Assembly (NCBI RefSeq): GCF_019345465.1
Contig: NZ_JAHKRC010000003.1
Span: 186,001-250,000, forward strand
DNA from: Pseudomonas sp. NKUCC02_KPG
GTDB taxonomy: Bacteria > Pseudomonadota > Gammaproteobacteria > Pseudomonadales > Pseudomonadaceae
Direction: 5' to 3'
DNA: 64,000 nt
Of the stretch, positions 53,428 through 62,865 are shown piece after piece (the first letter of the stretch is position 1; each line of letters starts with the position of its first letter). The position numbers and the translations under genes were made by a program. The notes below the pieces were generated by a model. That model made no database searches and had not been told where the DNA came from. It saw nothing but the letters and a program-made list of their open reading frames with translations.

Positions 53428-53644
53428 GGAGGTATCCGGTTCAAGACGGCTCTGCACCAGGGGGGGCTAGAGTTCATCACACCTCAAGCGGCTTCGATAC
53501 GTGTCATCGTAACCAAAAGTTAAATCATTAGGGGGCGCACTGTTGATGTGTGATTTTCAGGCCCCCAAAGCCTGCGGGGAGCATGGATACCCGGGTTGAT
53601 GGTTAGCTCGACCGCCGCCATGCGAACAGAAATGCCGGGCACAC

Positions 53645-54346
53645 TCAGAACAGCTGACCTTGAGACACGTCATCCTGGCGCGCATTCACAACAGGCCTGG
53701 ACGCCAGGTAACTTAGAAATGCCGCGGGTGATGCGGTGGCCTGTTCAAGGCAATTTCTTTTTTGCAGGGACACGAAAAGCGCAACCGAGTAGGCCTGGCA
53801 ATTAATGGATTTTTGCGGGCTGAACTCAATGTCAGTGAATGCAGAGTATTCGGACAGTTGATCCGCCAGGTCCCTTCGATGTTTTAGGGCGCTGATGTAT
53901 AGCCAGTCGTAAAAAGCTGTCTGCGGCTCCAGTGGCCATTGAACGTTCGCGAAGTCAAAGCCTGTAAGCCTTCCTGACAGGCGTAGCCGTTCGTCACGCT
54001 TTGCCTCACTGGAGGTCACTGTATAAATGTCGGTAAAAGGGCCGCCTTGTTCGAATACCTTGCTGCCCTGGAAGGCGCACTCGACACTCAAAGGGTGACC
54101 GAGCATCGAGCTATCAAAGGCAAGATTAAAAGCGCTGAGTGCAGCGCCGAGACGCTCAGGGGATTTTGTGGAGACCTCCAGCACTTTACCGATGCCTGGC
54201 AATGCATGTGCCGCCTGGTGAAGTGAGGTGATGGATTTTTGTTTCTGAGACACGGAGAGACCTGCAAACCACTGGAAGTCTACGATCTGAGTGCTCACGA
54301 GCGCTTGCCCGTCAGGGGCAGGGATAAAAACGGGTCTGCTGGCCAT
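53645..54346 (-). CDS. DarT1-associated NADAR antitoxin
   Basis: The ATG at 54346, which shares a base with the toxin stop (TGATG), gives 233 residues starting MASRPVFIPAPDGQALVS. DFQWFAGLSVSQKQKSITSL and PLSVECAFQGSKVFEQGGPF with TDIY are the pattern of DarT1-associated NADAR proteins (DUF6977 type); FYDWLYISAL and DIEFSPQKSINCQAYSVALF follow. NADAR proteins remove ADP-ribose from DNA guanine, undoing the toxin's work. The start at 54358 is a less likely alternative. Confidence 0.82.
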   Translation of the reverse strand: MASRPVFIPAPDGQALVSTQIVDFQWFAGLSVSQKQKSITSLHQAAHALPGIGKVLEVSTKSPERLGAALSAFNLAFDSSMLGHPLSVECAFQGSKVFEQGGPFTDIYTVTSSEAKRDERLRLSGRLTGFDFANVQWPLEPQTAFYDWLYISALKHRRDLADQLSEYSAFTDIEFSPQKSINCQAYSVALFVSLQKRNCLEQATASPAAFLSYLASRPVVNARQDDVSQGQLF

Positions 54347-55959
54347 CAATAAGTCCATCCGGATTTGCGCGCATAAGTTCGTGCGCCGAGAAAGCCACGG
54401 CTTTCAGTGTGTATGTGCACAGGCTTGTCTGCTACGCAGTCTTTATACTTTTGCAGGCTTCTCGGGTCACTGAAAATCACACTGTTGATAAACGTCGGCA
54501 GTAATGTGTCGAACACTAAAACTTCGGCTTGAACATCGGAGGGGTCCCAGGGCAGAAGTCTGTTTTCTTCTCGAGAAGGCAAGTTGCTCTGGGGACTGAA
54601 CAGGTTGTCGAAAGCCGCGACCGTCTTCAGGTCTGCCAGTGGCTGTTGGCGAATACGGTTATCTGCCGCATTGTGATTGCAGAACGCCGTATCCAGTGAC
54701 CATAAAACGCAGCGATCAATCACAAGTACAGCCCAGCCTTGCTCGGGGCTCTTCCAGCGATAACTGGCGAACATCTTGTCGTTGGGATGGCCGATAGACA
54801 GGCAAGTGGCGTTTGGGTGCCCATCGAGGCGCAGATGGTCGTTAAACCTGAAGTCGATGTTCTGGTCGGTGAGAGCAGTGATGGAGCACAGACCATGCTG
54901 CATGATTGAAGGTAAATTCTCGATGCGTGTGAAATGAATCAGATAGGGCAGTTCAAGGGCGCGCACCCGTGTCTCCAGTTCTTGCTTGCGCAGGAATCCG
55001 GGAATGTATGCAGTAAGCCCGTGACTCTGTGTCTCCGGCTCCCGGAGGCCAGGACTTGATGCCTGAATCCTGCCCAGTACGGCCCCGAACGAAAGCCGCG
55101 CCGACGGTTTGTTGCCCTGCGCAGCGTTGCGCGAAATACAGTCCCAAGTGTCATGTCCCCCCAGTTTGCACAACTCATGACGCAGTGCAGTGCGAAGGGG
55201 GACGTTCGACCAGACCTGCTGAGCGATATCGCTGAAAAACGTGTCACGTTCGTGTTGGAGCTGGCGTTTTTTGGCCTCTAAGGCGGTCGCCAAAGGGGAA
55301 TCGCCAGGGACGGGTACGCAGGAAAAATCCGGAATCGCCCACACAGGTGAAGGCGCTGTCACGGCGACTGTTGTGCTGGACTCAAGCGCCTTTGTGAACT
55401 GGGCATGGGCTTGCTGGTAGTGCGCCCAGGCTTTCTCGCCATGTTCCTGGCGCCAGGCGTCCAGTTTCAATGCGCTTTGCGCGCGCTCCAACGCTTTTTC
55501 AGTCCAGAGCTTCTCCGTGAAAATGACTGCTTCCAGTGAGGCAGTAGCTTTTTGGACGTCAAGACTCAAGGATACCGAGTCGCTGAAGGACGTAATGGCA
55601 GTGTTTAGCGAATCGAGGGAGCGAAGAAAAGCGCCACCTGCAGGCGCGCTTTCAGCGGGCGTCAGTACTGCAGGCTCTAAAGTCAAAGCAGGGGGCTGGG
55701 GCGATGAATTGGAGGCTGAGGGCTTTTCACCGGCAGGTGCGATGTGATGAGGCTCAACAGCGGTGTTTTTTTTCCGTTTAAGAAACCAATAGCATGCCCA
55801 GATGGTAATCAGCTGGAGCAGGATCAAACCGGGCATAAACGCATTCACGAGTGTAAATACAGTCCATGCTGCACAGACAATAACCAATGACTTTTTACCG
55901 AAGATACTCGCGAGGTAAGTAGTGAAAATAATTAAAATCTGGAACGAGAGAATTACCAT
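54346..55959 (-). CDS. Membrane-anchored DarT-like DNA ADP-ribosyltransferase
   Basis: 537 residues, about 300 more than a free DarT. Residues about 3-60 form two or three membrane helices (FQILIIFTTYLASIF and LILLQLITIWACYWFL), followed by a proline/serine-rich linker, a helical region (110-260), and the DarT domain (about 335-510). That domain shows IHFTRIENLPSIMQHGL, RLDGHPNATCLSIGHPN and the catalytic E479 in DVQAEVLVFD. DarT enzymes attach ADP-ribose to bases in DNA and abort phage infection. The N-terminal anchor is unusual and suggests action at the membrane, where phage DNA enters. Confidence 0.82.
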   Translation of the reverse strand: MVILSFQILIIFTTYLASIFGKKSLVIVCAAWTVFTLVNAFMPGLILLQLITIWACYWFLKRKKNTAVEPHHIAPAGEKPSASNSSPQPPALTLEPAVLTPAESAPAGGAFLRSLDSLNTAITSFSDSVSLSLDVQKATASLEAVIFTEKLWTEKALERAQSALKLDAWRQEHGEKAWAHYQQAHAQFTKALESSTTVAVTAPSPVWAIPDFSCVPVPGDSPLATALEAKKRQLQHERDTFFSDIAQQVWSNVPLRTALRHELCKLGGHDTWDCISRNAAQGNKPSARLSFGAVLGRIQASSPGLREPETQSHGLTAYIPGFLRKQELETRVRALELPYLIHFTRIENLPSIMQHGLCSITALTDQNIDFRFNDHLRLDGHPNATCLSIGHPNDKMFASYRWKSPEQGWAVLVIDRCVLWSLDTAFCNHNAADNRIRQQPLADLKTVAAFDNLFSPQSNLPSREENRLLPWDPSDVQAEVLVFDTLLPTFINSVIFSDPRSLQKYKDCVADKPVHIHTESRGFLGARTYARKSGWTY

Positions 55960-56061
55960 CCATTGTCCCCAATGAACTGTTTATAACTGAACTCGGCACC
56001 CGACGCATTGGAAGGGTGCCGGCTGACGAAATAACAGCAGACGTTAAAAACCAGGCACTGA

Positions 56062-56553
56062 TCACTCGACAAGTTCGCGGACTGCCTCTCTGACAGCTGA
56101 CGTCTTTGTCGGCGGGGTTGGCTCCGGTTCGGGGGGTATTGCTTGGGTGTAAAGCGATATATCCCCGGATTGCCAGTTCTCAAGCTGGTTTATTTTTACC
56201 CTCACCCATAGCAAATAACCGAAGCACAAGACCGCGACAGCAACCCCAATTTGAATGCTGAGGGTTTCCAGCAGCGGTACGCCTTTTTGCGCATTGGCGC
56301 CGTACCAGGAAAGCACTGGAATCGCCATCAACATCCATGTGGCAAACCATGCCAGCAGACCGGTTAGCAGAGTCCTGGCCATCAATTTGATTGGGCTGCT
56401 GATTGAACGATTACGCAGCACTTTGTGGCCGGGACCAGCATGCTGTACGGCGGCAATGGTGAGCGCTTTATTCAAGCCGGGGTCGTAGTACCAGACTCGA
56501 CTTTTTGTATTGTTGTTGGCACGGCTCAGGTGATGGTAAATCTCATTGGACAT
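56062..56553 (-). CDS. Small membrane protein upstream of DarT-like gene
   Basis: The ATG at 56553 (MSNEIYHHLSRANNNTKSRV) gives 163 residues. Two membrane helices (about residues 60-80 and 92-115, LLTGLLAWFATWMLMAIPVL and IQIGVAVAVLCFGYLLWV) are preceded by a cytosolic part and followed by a proline-rich tail (PPEPEPTPPTKTSAVREAVR). No family is recognised. It is on the same strand as the toxin, 102 bases upstream, and probably belongs to the same locus. A start at 56673 is possible but poorly supported. Confidence 0.6.
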   Translation of the reverse strand: MSNEIYHHLSRANNNTKSRVWYYDPGLNKALTIAAVQHAGPGHKVLRNRSISSPIKLMARTLLTGLLAWFATWMLMAIPVLSWYGANAQKGVPLLETLSIQIGVAVAVLCFGYLLWVRVKINQLENWQSGDISLYTQAIPPEPEPTPPTKTSAVREAVRELVE

Positions 56554-56673
56554 TGCCAGTCGTTTGACTGTGCAGCCATTAATGCGAGCACTGAACTCGT
56601 CACTATGAAAGTCAATGGGTCTCAGGCCGGATATAAAACAATCCGTATTGAAGAACTTAGGCACACAAAACAT

Positions 56674-56993
56674 CCTGTTTGAGTGATGGCAAACTTATCG
56701 GGTGATATCATATGGCCATATAAAGTTTCTGTCGAGGACTTCAGGTTGTTTTGGTGTAAGGATGGTAAGTGTAAAGTTGGATATATATTGACGCCAATAA
56801 AATGGCTGTAGATAGGGATGGTAATAATATTTGTAGCTGGATGCTGAGGTTGTTGATTGTTAGGTGATGGATACTGAGTTCGCGGAAGTTTGAATTTAGT
56901 ATGTCGGAGGGGGGAGGAGGCGGGGATTTATAAGTCTAAAAAGAAAAAATCGGAGGAGGAGATGCCAGTTTTTTAGTGTGTGAAGTTAGCTCT
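56674..56993. other. Intergenic stretch
   Basis: AT-rich, no gene recognised. A purine-rich run (GGAGGGGGGAGGAGGCGGGG type) at about 56907-56925 precedes the REP doublet. Confidence 0.35.
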
Positions 56994-57080
56994 TGTGGGA
57001 GCGGGCTTGCTCGCGATGGTAGCCGCGCGGTTTGACTGTCTGACCGTGTCGCTTGCATCGCGAGCAAGCCCGCTCCCACA
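56994..57080. repeat. Pseudomonas REP doublet
   Basis: TGTGGGAGCGGGCTTGCTCG (from 56994) is mirrored by its reverse complement ending at 57080; the arms are 24 bp and perfect. This is the common Pseudomonas REP sequence in inverted pairs, found at gene ends. It marks the change from accessory DNA to the exopolysaccharide region. Confidence 0.92.
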
Positions 57081-57124
57081 GTTGTCCTTAACTGACTGAT
57101 ATTACCGGGGAGGGGGCTTTAGTG

Positions 57125-58513
57125 TTAGTAGATATCTTTTGAGATCAAGGTAAGCGGGGTCTTGATCATGATTTTGATATCGAGCCATAGCGACCAATTG
57201 TTGATGTAGTCGAGGTCGATCTCAACCCGCTTCTGCATCTTCTCAATCGTGTCGGTTTCACCGCGACAACCGCTGATCTGTGCCAGGCCAGTAATACCGG
57301 GCTTGATACGGTGGCGTGCCATATAGGCGTGAATTTTGCCGGTGTAATAGTCGTTGTGAGCCACTGCGTGAGGGCGTGGGCCGACAAGTGCCATATCGCC
57401 ATGTAGCACGTTGAACAGTTGTGGCAGTTCATCCAGCGAAGTGCGGCGAATAAAGCGGCCTACTGCAGTTACCCGTGAGTCATTGCGGCTGGCTTGTTTG
57501 ACGTGCTTGTCGTCATGAACTTGCATGGAGCGAAACTTCCATACTTTGATGACCTTGCCGTTCCAGCCATGGCGATGCTGTTTGAACAGGATCGGGCCAG
57601 GTGAAGAAAGCTTTACTGCCAGTGCGATCGCAGCCAGTAAGGGGCTCAGGAAAATAATGGCTGCCAGGGACAGCGAGCGTTCCATGAGTGCCTTGCTGAT
57701 GGCTGCAGTTGGATAACTTGTCAGTGGGCTTTCATTCAGGTGGATGGCCGGGCGGCCACCAATTTCACTCACGGAATGGTTCAGCAGCATCATGCTGTCC
57801 AGGTCCGGCACCCAGACAACATCGACATTCAAGTCAAGCAGGTCGATGTAGAGCGCTTCAATTCGCTGGGCTTCTTGCAGGGACAAGGAGATGTAAAGCC
57901 TGCGTATATTGTGCTCGGCAATAAGTGAACGCAGCTGTGCAAGTTCGCCAACAATCAGCGGAGAGTTTGTCGAGTCTTCAAAGGGTGATGCGCTAACTAC
58001 GCCAACCAGAGGGAAATGATTCTGTTGAATAAAACTGTCGGCCAGTTTCAGGGCAACGCCATCGGAACCGATAATAAGGCTGTTGTAGTGGTGGTTATTG
58101 CGTTGATGATAAAATTTGGACAGGCGATGCAGTATCAAGTAGGGCGGGACCTGGATCAGGTAACCCAGCAATCCCCAGCTGATAAGGGTTTCACGGGAAA
58201 AAAGTTCACTGGATTTTGTAATAAACCCAATGGTACTCAAGCAGGCCAGTGTCAGCATCCATCCAAAAAACAAACGGATAGAACCATTGAAGGCCTTGTG
58301 TCTTTTATAATAAACGTGAGTGATTGAGTAAGCGGGTACGGAGACAAGTAAGGTTAGAATGGCCAGCATGCGATAATGGAAATCGATGGCACCAAACTTG
58401 GTGTAAACCATTGCGAATAACAGTGCGATTACAAAGGTCATAGCAATCGACCACTGACCCCAAAAAGTAAGCCCTCTGGCCACGGTTTTACGATCTAGAC
58501 GTGTATGTATCAA
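57125..58513 (-). CDS. Undecaprenyl-phosphate sugar phosphotransferase, WcaJ-like
   Basis: 462 residues. Four N-terminal helices and a CoA-binding-like domain (about 140-265) precede a bacterial sugar transferase domain with KVWKFRSMQVHDD, SLDELPQLFNVLHGDMALVG, PRPHAVAHND and IKPGITGLAQISGCRGETDT. Such enzymes start exopolysaccharide synthesis by attaching the first sugar phosphate to the lipid carrier. It is the first gene in this region that recalls EPS pathways and lies near the YjbH/GfcC genes. Confidence 0.92.
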   Translation of the reverse strand: MIHTRLDRKTVARGLTFWGQWSIAMTFVIALLFAMVYTKFGAIDFHYRMLAILTLLVSVPAYSITHVYYKRHKAFNGSIRLFFGWMLTLACLSTIGFITKSSELFSRETLISWGLLGYLIQVPPYLILHRLSKFYHQRNNHHYNSLIIGSDGVALKLADSFIQQNHFPLVGVVSASPFEDSTNSPLIVGELAQLRSLIAEHNIRRLYISLSLQEAQRIEALYIDLLDLNVDVVWVPDLDSMMLLNHSVSEIGGRPAIHLNESPLTSYPTAAISKALMERSLSLAAIIFLSPLLAAIALAVKLSSPGPILFKQHRHGWNGKVIKVWKFRSMQVHDDKHVKQASRNDSRVTAVGRFIRRTSLDELPQLFNVLHGDMALVGPRPHAVAHNDYYTGKIHAYMARHRIKPGITGLAQISGCRGETDTIEKMQKRVEIDLDYINNWSLWLDIKIMIKTPLTLISKDIY

Positions 58514-58779
58514 AGTAGCAGCCTTGTGATAAGTACTTGACTATGATGAGAGCTGCTGACGGGCTTGAGTCGCAGCACTATCTTCCATGTGCAGGTGTCG
58601 TGCTGCGCTGTCACTGTAATGGTCGCACGAAACCCTAATGATAAAGGTTATCTGTCACAAGGTTTCGACGTTTTATAACAGTGGTTCCAAGAGTTGAATA
58701 TCAGTGGGATATTAATTTTGCGCATTGCGATGATGGCTATTTGATTGTGTACGGTCGACTTCTTGGGGGTGATGATGCA

Positions 58780-59400
58780 TCAGTCAATAATTTGTACATC
58801 TTGCACCAGACAATAACCGCGATTGCGCACCGAGCGAAAAAGACGCTCGCCAAATGCACCTTTGAACTTGCTCTGGAACCGACTCAGGCACATTTCCAGG
58901 CCGCTGTAACTATAAGTATCCTTTTTGATGCCGAGAATAAGTTCTTGTTTACTGCATATCCGCTCATCGCTGCCAGACAGGGTCTGAACGAGCAGTGATT
59001 CAATGGCTGTAAGTTGTATGCAAGTCGAGTTGTTGCACAAATAGTGTGATGCCGAACAGAACAGCCATATTTCAGGGCTGTTCGAGTATTGCGCCGATGC
59101 TGAGCGGGTTGCTGGGCTGGCGGTAGCCTCAGGGGCGGAAATGGCGTTGATTCCGTTGGGGGAGGGATGCTTTTTCAATAGATGAGGCTTCTTAGTCGTC
59201 ATCAAACTGCAGAGGTCGGAGGCGCGTTTGTAGAGGCTGGCTGTGCCGGGCTGTGCATTCGACCTGCTCCCCGGGGTGAGTATGTGGGGGGTGTGCCAAT
59301 ACTGATCATTGAATTCAGCAGCTGCAGATTGAGGTTCTATTTTACTGCAATTGTCATTGACAGCACTTATATTTCGCGAAAGTCTAAGTGTTATCTTCAT
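58780..59400 (-). CDS. Winged-helix (OmpR-type) regulatory protein without receiver
   Basis: 206 residues. Only the C-terminal 90 match a trans_reg_C winged helix (CIQLTAIESLLVQTLSGSDE, then ELILGIKKDTYSYSGLEMCL and SVRNRGYCLV). The N-terminal half is not a receiver and looks disordered, so the true start may be lower; ATG at 59202 is one possibility. It probably acts with the following winged-helix gene on EPS expression. Confidence 0.65.
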   Translation of the reverse strand: MKITLRLSRNISAVNDNCSKIEPQSAAAEFNDQYWHTPHILTPGSRSNAQPGTASLYKRASDLCSLMTTKKPHLLKKHPSPNGINAISAPEATASPATRSASAQYSNSPEIWLFCSASHYLCNNSTCIQLTAIESLLVQTLSGSDERICSKQELILGIKKDTYSYSGLEMCLSRFQSKFKGAFGERLFRSVRNRGYCLVQDVQIID

Positions 59401-59497
59401 TCTTCAACGTCTCCATTCGTCGATGTTTGTCTGATACCTGTTGGCGAACTACAGCTGTCTGCTGAGCAGAGCATGAAGCGACAGGTTGCAACGATAG

Positions 59498-60244
59498 CTA
59501 TGCTGTTATTGTGCCCCGGCGAAGGCGATAACCGAACGCGCGAACACTGAATATCAATTCAAGTTTATAAGCTTTTTTAATTTTGGTTCTCAAGCGGCTA
59601 ATGGTTTTTTCCAGCGCTCGCGGATCATAAAATACGATATTTGGGTCCAGGGTTTTAGCAATGCTGTCTTGGCTCAGTACATGCTGTGGTGCCTGTACCA
59701 GGGCGCCGATAATGATCATTTCGGTATACGAGATTTCAAGTTTGCCCGTGGGGCTGCACAGCAACAGCCGTGTACGGTCAAGAGTGAGCTGGGTCGATGC
59801 CTTCCAGTGCGATTCTTCGATAGTGCGCGACAGGAGTGTCAGTTTTTCCTGCGGGTCTGCCGGTAATTTAATACAGTGATCAGCCCCTGCCAGGTAATAG
59901 TTAATACTGATAAATGATTTATTATGTGTAACCAATATGAAAATGCACGCAGCCTGATTGGTTTGACGGATATGTTTTACCAGTTCCAAGCTGTCGTTTA
60001 TGTTTTCCGGGATATCAACTTCAATAAAAACAGCTTTGACCAAGCTAAAGTCCCAGTTCAGGTTCGCGATGATATCGAAGGCGTGGATATGGCTCACATC
60101 GGCGGTGATAAGTTGATTGATATTGTCGACCAACGCTTTGCTTTGAACAAAATGAAGCGCGTTTGGGGTCTGAATGTCTGTTTTGCATCCTGCGAAAAGC
60201 ATATCACCTAACCCGAATACTAAGAGGCTGTAGGATTTTGCCAT
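59498..60244 (-). CDS. Winged-helix response regulator with degenerate receiver
   Basis: 248 residues. The N-terminal 130 keep the shape of a receiver (KSYSLLVFGLGDMLFAGCK, then KAVFIEVDIPENINDS and a late CIKLPADPQ), but the usual acidic pair is absent, so phosphorylation may not occur. The C-terminal winged helix is complete (LEISYTEMIIIGALVQAPQHV, then KTISRLRTKIKKAYKLELIF). With the receiverless gene downstream, it may form a regulatory pair for EPS genes. Confidence 0.7.
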   Translation of the reverse strand: MAKSYSLLVFGLGDMLFAGCKTDIQTPNALHFVQSKALVDNINQLITADVSHIHAFDIIANLNWDFSLVKAVFIEVDIPENINDSLELVKHIRQTNQAACIFILVTHNKSFISINYYLAGADHCIKLPADPQEKLTLLSRTIEESHWKASTQLTLDRTRLLLCSPTGKLEISYTEMIIIGALVQAPQHVLSQDSIAKTLDPNIVFYDPRALEKTISRLRTKIKKAYKLELIFSVRAFGYRLRRGTITA

Positions 60245-60421
60245 AGAAGCCTACACGAAAATCGACATTTTGTAACATTTGTCGCGCGAGGTGTTGATTT
60301 TACTGGTAATTCCCCAGGATATGGTATCGAGGATCGATTTTTATGTTGATACGGGCAATACAGGCTTTAAATGAAGGCTTTTAAACTGCTGCCTATCATG
60401 TTGCTGAGCTGTTTTCCATGG

Positions 60422-60787
60422 TTACTTGCTGCGGGTGCAATACCAAGTCAGTAATAGCCCTGCGGCCACCCCAAGCGAGTTGGAAAGCGCATCGTAGATC
60501 GATGCGCTACGCAGGGGCTCAAGTTCTTGAGCGAGTTCGATCAGCACGCCGGTCAGCACGCAACCGAAGGCTATCCAGCGCAGTTTCACGTTCATAAACG
60601 CCAGGCTGCAGCTCAATGTCAGGGCGAAAAAACCGACAAAATGATGCAGTTTGTCTTCCTGGGTAAAATGCTGCGCAATAGGCTGGGAACGTAACCCTGC
60701 GAACAGCAGGCCGGCGCACACTGCTATAAAAGGCAGTGCGCGTAGCCAGAAGGGCAGGTCAGCCAGGCGTTGAATCAATCGACTCAC
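60422..60787 (-). CDS. VanZ-like membrane protein
   Basis: 121 residues with four helices and the VanZ-family pattern EDKLHHFVGFFALTLSCSLA, then GVLIELAQELEPLRSASIYD and ALSNSLGVAAG. Function is unknown outside teicoplanin resistance; in Pseudomonas such genes occur in EPS clusters. It overlaps the yjbH stop by four bases, so it is the last gene of that operon. Confidence 0.85.
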   Translation of the reverse strand: MSRLIQRLADLPFWLRALPFIAVCAGLLFAGLRSQPIAQHFTQEDKLHHFVGFFALTLSCSLAFMNVKLRWIAFGCVLTGVLIELAQELEPLRSASIYDALSNSLGVAAGLLLTWYCTRSK

Positions 60788-62865
60788 TCGGTGATTTTCT
60801 CAAAGTTCTCATAAAACGCATCGCGGTTGCGGCCGTCGGTCATCGTATGCAGCGAGTACTGGCGATGAAGCATTGCGCCACCGTCCCGTGTCAGCGGAGC
60901 CCATGCAATATTGGCGCGGTTCATGGTCGAGACGCTCATCATTTCGTCGAACGGAATCGAGATGTAAATCCCTTTGTCGAAGCTACCTTCGCCATATTCT
61001 TCTGATGAGGCAGTGGTACGAGTCACCCAGCCTCCGAATTTCACGCCATTGGTAAATTCGCGTGAAATATCGATAGTGGTACCCCAGTCGCGGGCAAGAT
61101 AGCGACCCACACTGACCGCGGCATCCAGATCGAAAGGCAGCTTGGTGTAGGAGGTAACATGACCGGTCACGGTTCTGTAGTCGCGCAAACCAAAGCCCTG
61201 GTCAAAGGCTCGTTGGCGCACATAGTTCAAATCTGCACCGATCGACCAGCGCTCACCCATGGGGCGATACAGCACCTCACCCCCAATCCCTGCATACATG
61301 GGTTCAAGATAGCCGCCGTAGACCATGCCAAACAGGTCCTGATCCAGGCGCTTGGCATGGTTAAGTTGCAAGGCTGGTATGGTCACTTCAGACGTAGTGA
61401 CATACTGGCGCAAATCAGTACGTACCCGTGGCAGGTTGCTTGGGGCGTCATATTTGAACTTGTCGTAGTTGTTAAGCAGGTTGGCGCTGATACCACCGCT
61501 CGCCCAAGTTTTAGGTGTGAAGCGGTACTGGCCTTCAGCGTAAGCGCTTATCTGGTAAAGCAAGAATCCGTCGGGACCGCCCAAGTTTTGCTGGTAGCCT
61601 AAGCCAAAACCATAGGTGAATGGGTCTGGCTTTTGCTCATACAAGGTTTTTTCAACATGGGCCGTGGCGCGATTTACCTCTGTCGTGCGGTGCAGGTCCA
61701 CGAGATCTTGATCGTTGTTGATCACATTGCGGAAGGTTGAGCGCGGCACACTGGTTTCTTCCACCGGCATGTCATAACGCTTGTTCACCAGAGTAAACCA
61801 CTGGATCTCGTCATTGGCGTTGTTGTCCAAAATCCGGCTGGCCCGACCCACGCCCTTGGCGGAGTAGAAATATTTGGATTGCTCGCCATAGACCATCAGC
61901 TCGGAGTCTCGCTGGGCGATACGTTGCACGCTATAGCCAGCGTTATTTTCCAATTTCTTCGAAACGGCCGCCCAGTCAACCTGCTCCAGTGGCGTTGTAG
62001 GCGTTTGGGCAGCCAACGTTGCGGCAGGCGGGTCGTAAGTTTTGACCGGCGCTTTGCGGCTGACAAAGTTGGTATGCAGGGTAATGCCGAACAACGCAGT
62101 GTTGCCGCGCTCCCAGCCTGCGGTTAGATCAATATTCTCGTTAAGCTTGTAGACGGCACCGATGTTGATCGGTGAGTCTTGCTCCTGATTGTTGTTTCGA
62201 GGCTCGTGTTTATAGTCGTTGCCGTCGAATTCAAGCTTTAGGCTCAAAGGTTCCCACGGAGTTTGATACACAACCCCGCCAAACATTGCTGGTGAGCCGC
62301 GGAAGTACGAACTGGTATTTACGTCACCTGTAGTCGAGCTGACAGGTCGTGTGTCAAAGCGGTCATCCAGATAACCCAATGGGTTGTCCAGGTCGCCACG
62401 GTTACCGATATAGCCCCAAGCAATCCCGAGGCTAAAATCCAGATCCTTATAGCGTTTGTTGGCAACAAAATATTCACTGGAAAACAGTCCGGTACCGCCG
62501 ATATCGCGAAAACCCAGCGCCACTTCGGGCAGCCAGTGACTTTCTTGCCAGAGTCGTGCTTTTGCATCGACCGCTTTGTCCTTATAGCTCTGGCTGCCAC
62601 TCAATTTTTCTGGGCCGTACTTAATGTTACTGATCGAGGTGTAACGAAACGTCCCTTCCAGCCAGTCAAGAGGTTGCAACGAAAGGCTGTAGCGCGAGTA
62701 AGGATCAGTGCGGTTGGCGTTGAGACTCAATTCCCCAGCAGGTGCCATGCGCGCTGTCGGAGTCTGCAGCAAGCCAACGCCACCGAAATCATTTTGGGTA
62801 TAGCGCGGCTCGGCATGGGCCAGACTGCAAGGCAGTAATACGACAGCAGCAAAACGTAACTTCAA
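60784..62865 (-). CDS. YjbH-type outer-membrane protein
   Basis: 693 residues with a signal peptide (MKLRFAAVVLLPCSLAHAEP) and the YjbH start pattern NDFGGVGLLQTPTARMAPAG, followed by beta-rich repeats to the end. YjbH belongs to the YjbEFGH exopolysaccharide export operon of enterobacteria and forms a large outer-membrane barrel. Overlaps with gfcC and the VanZ gene by four bases show one transcription unit. Confidence 0.88.
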   Translation of the reverse strand: MKLRFAAVVLLPCSLAHAEPRYTQNDFGGVGLLQTPTARMAPAGELSLNANRTDPYSRYSLSLQPLDWLEGTFRYTSISNIKYGPEKLSGSQSYKDKAVDAKARLWQESHWLPEVALGFRDIGGTGLFSSEYFVANKRYKDLDFSLGIAWGYIGNRGDLDNPLGYLDDRFDTRPVSSTTGDVNTSSYFRGSPAMFGGVVYQTPWEPLSLKLEFDGNDYKHEPRNNNQEQDSPINIGAVYKLNENIDLTAGWERGNTALFGITLHTNFVSRKAPVKTYDPPAATLAAQTPTTPLEQVDWAAVSKKLENNAGYSVQRIAQRDSELMVYGEQSKYFYSAKGVGRASRILDNNANDEIQWFTLVNKRYDMPVEETSVPRSTFRNVINNDQDLVDLHRTTEVNRATAHVEKTLYEQKPDPFTYGFGLGYQQNLGGPDGFLLYQISAYAEGQYRFTPKTWASGGISANLLNNYDKFKYDAPSNLPRVRTDLRQYVTTSEVTIPALQLNHAKRLDQDLFGMVYGGYLEPMYAGIGGEVLYRPMGERWSIGADLNYVRQRAFDQGFGLRDYRTVTGHVTSYTKLPFDLDAAVSVGRYLARDWGTTIDISREFTNGVKFGGWVTRTTASSEEYGEGSFDKGIYISIPFDEMMSVSTMNRANIAWAPLTRDGGAMLHRQYSLHTMTDGRNRDAFYENFEKITE

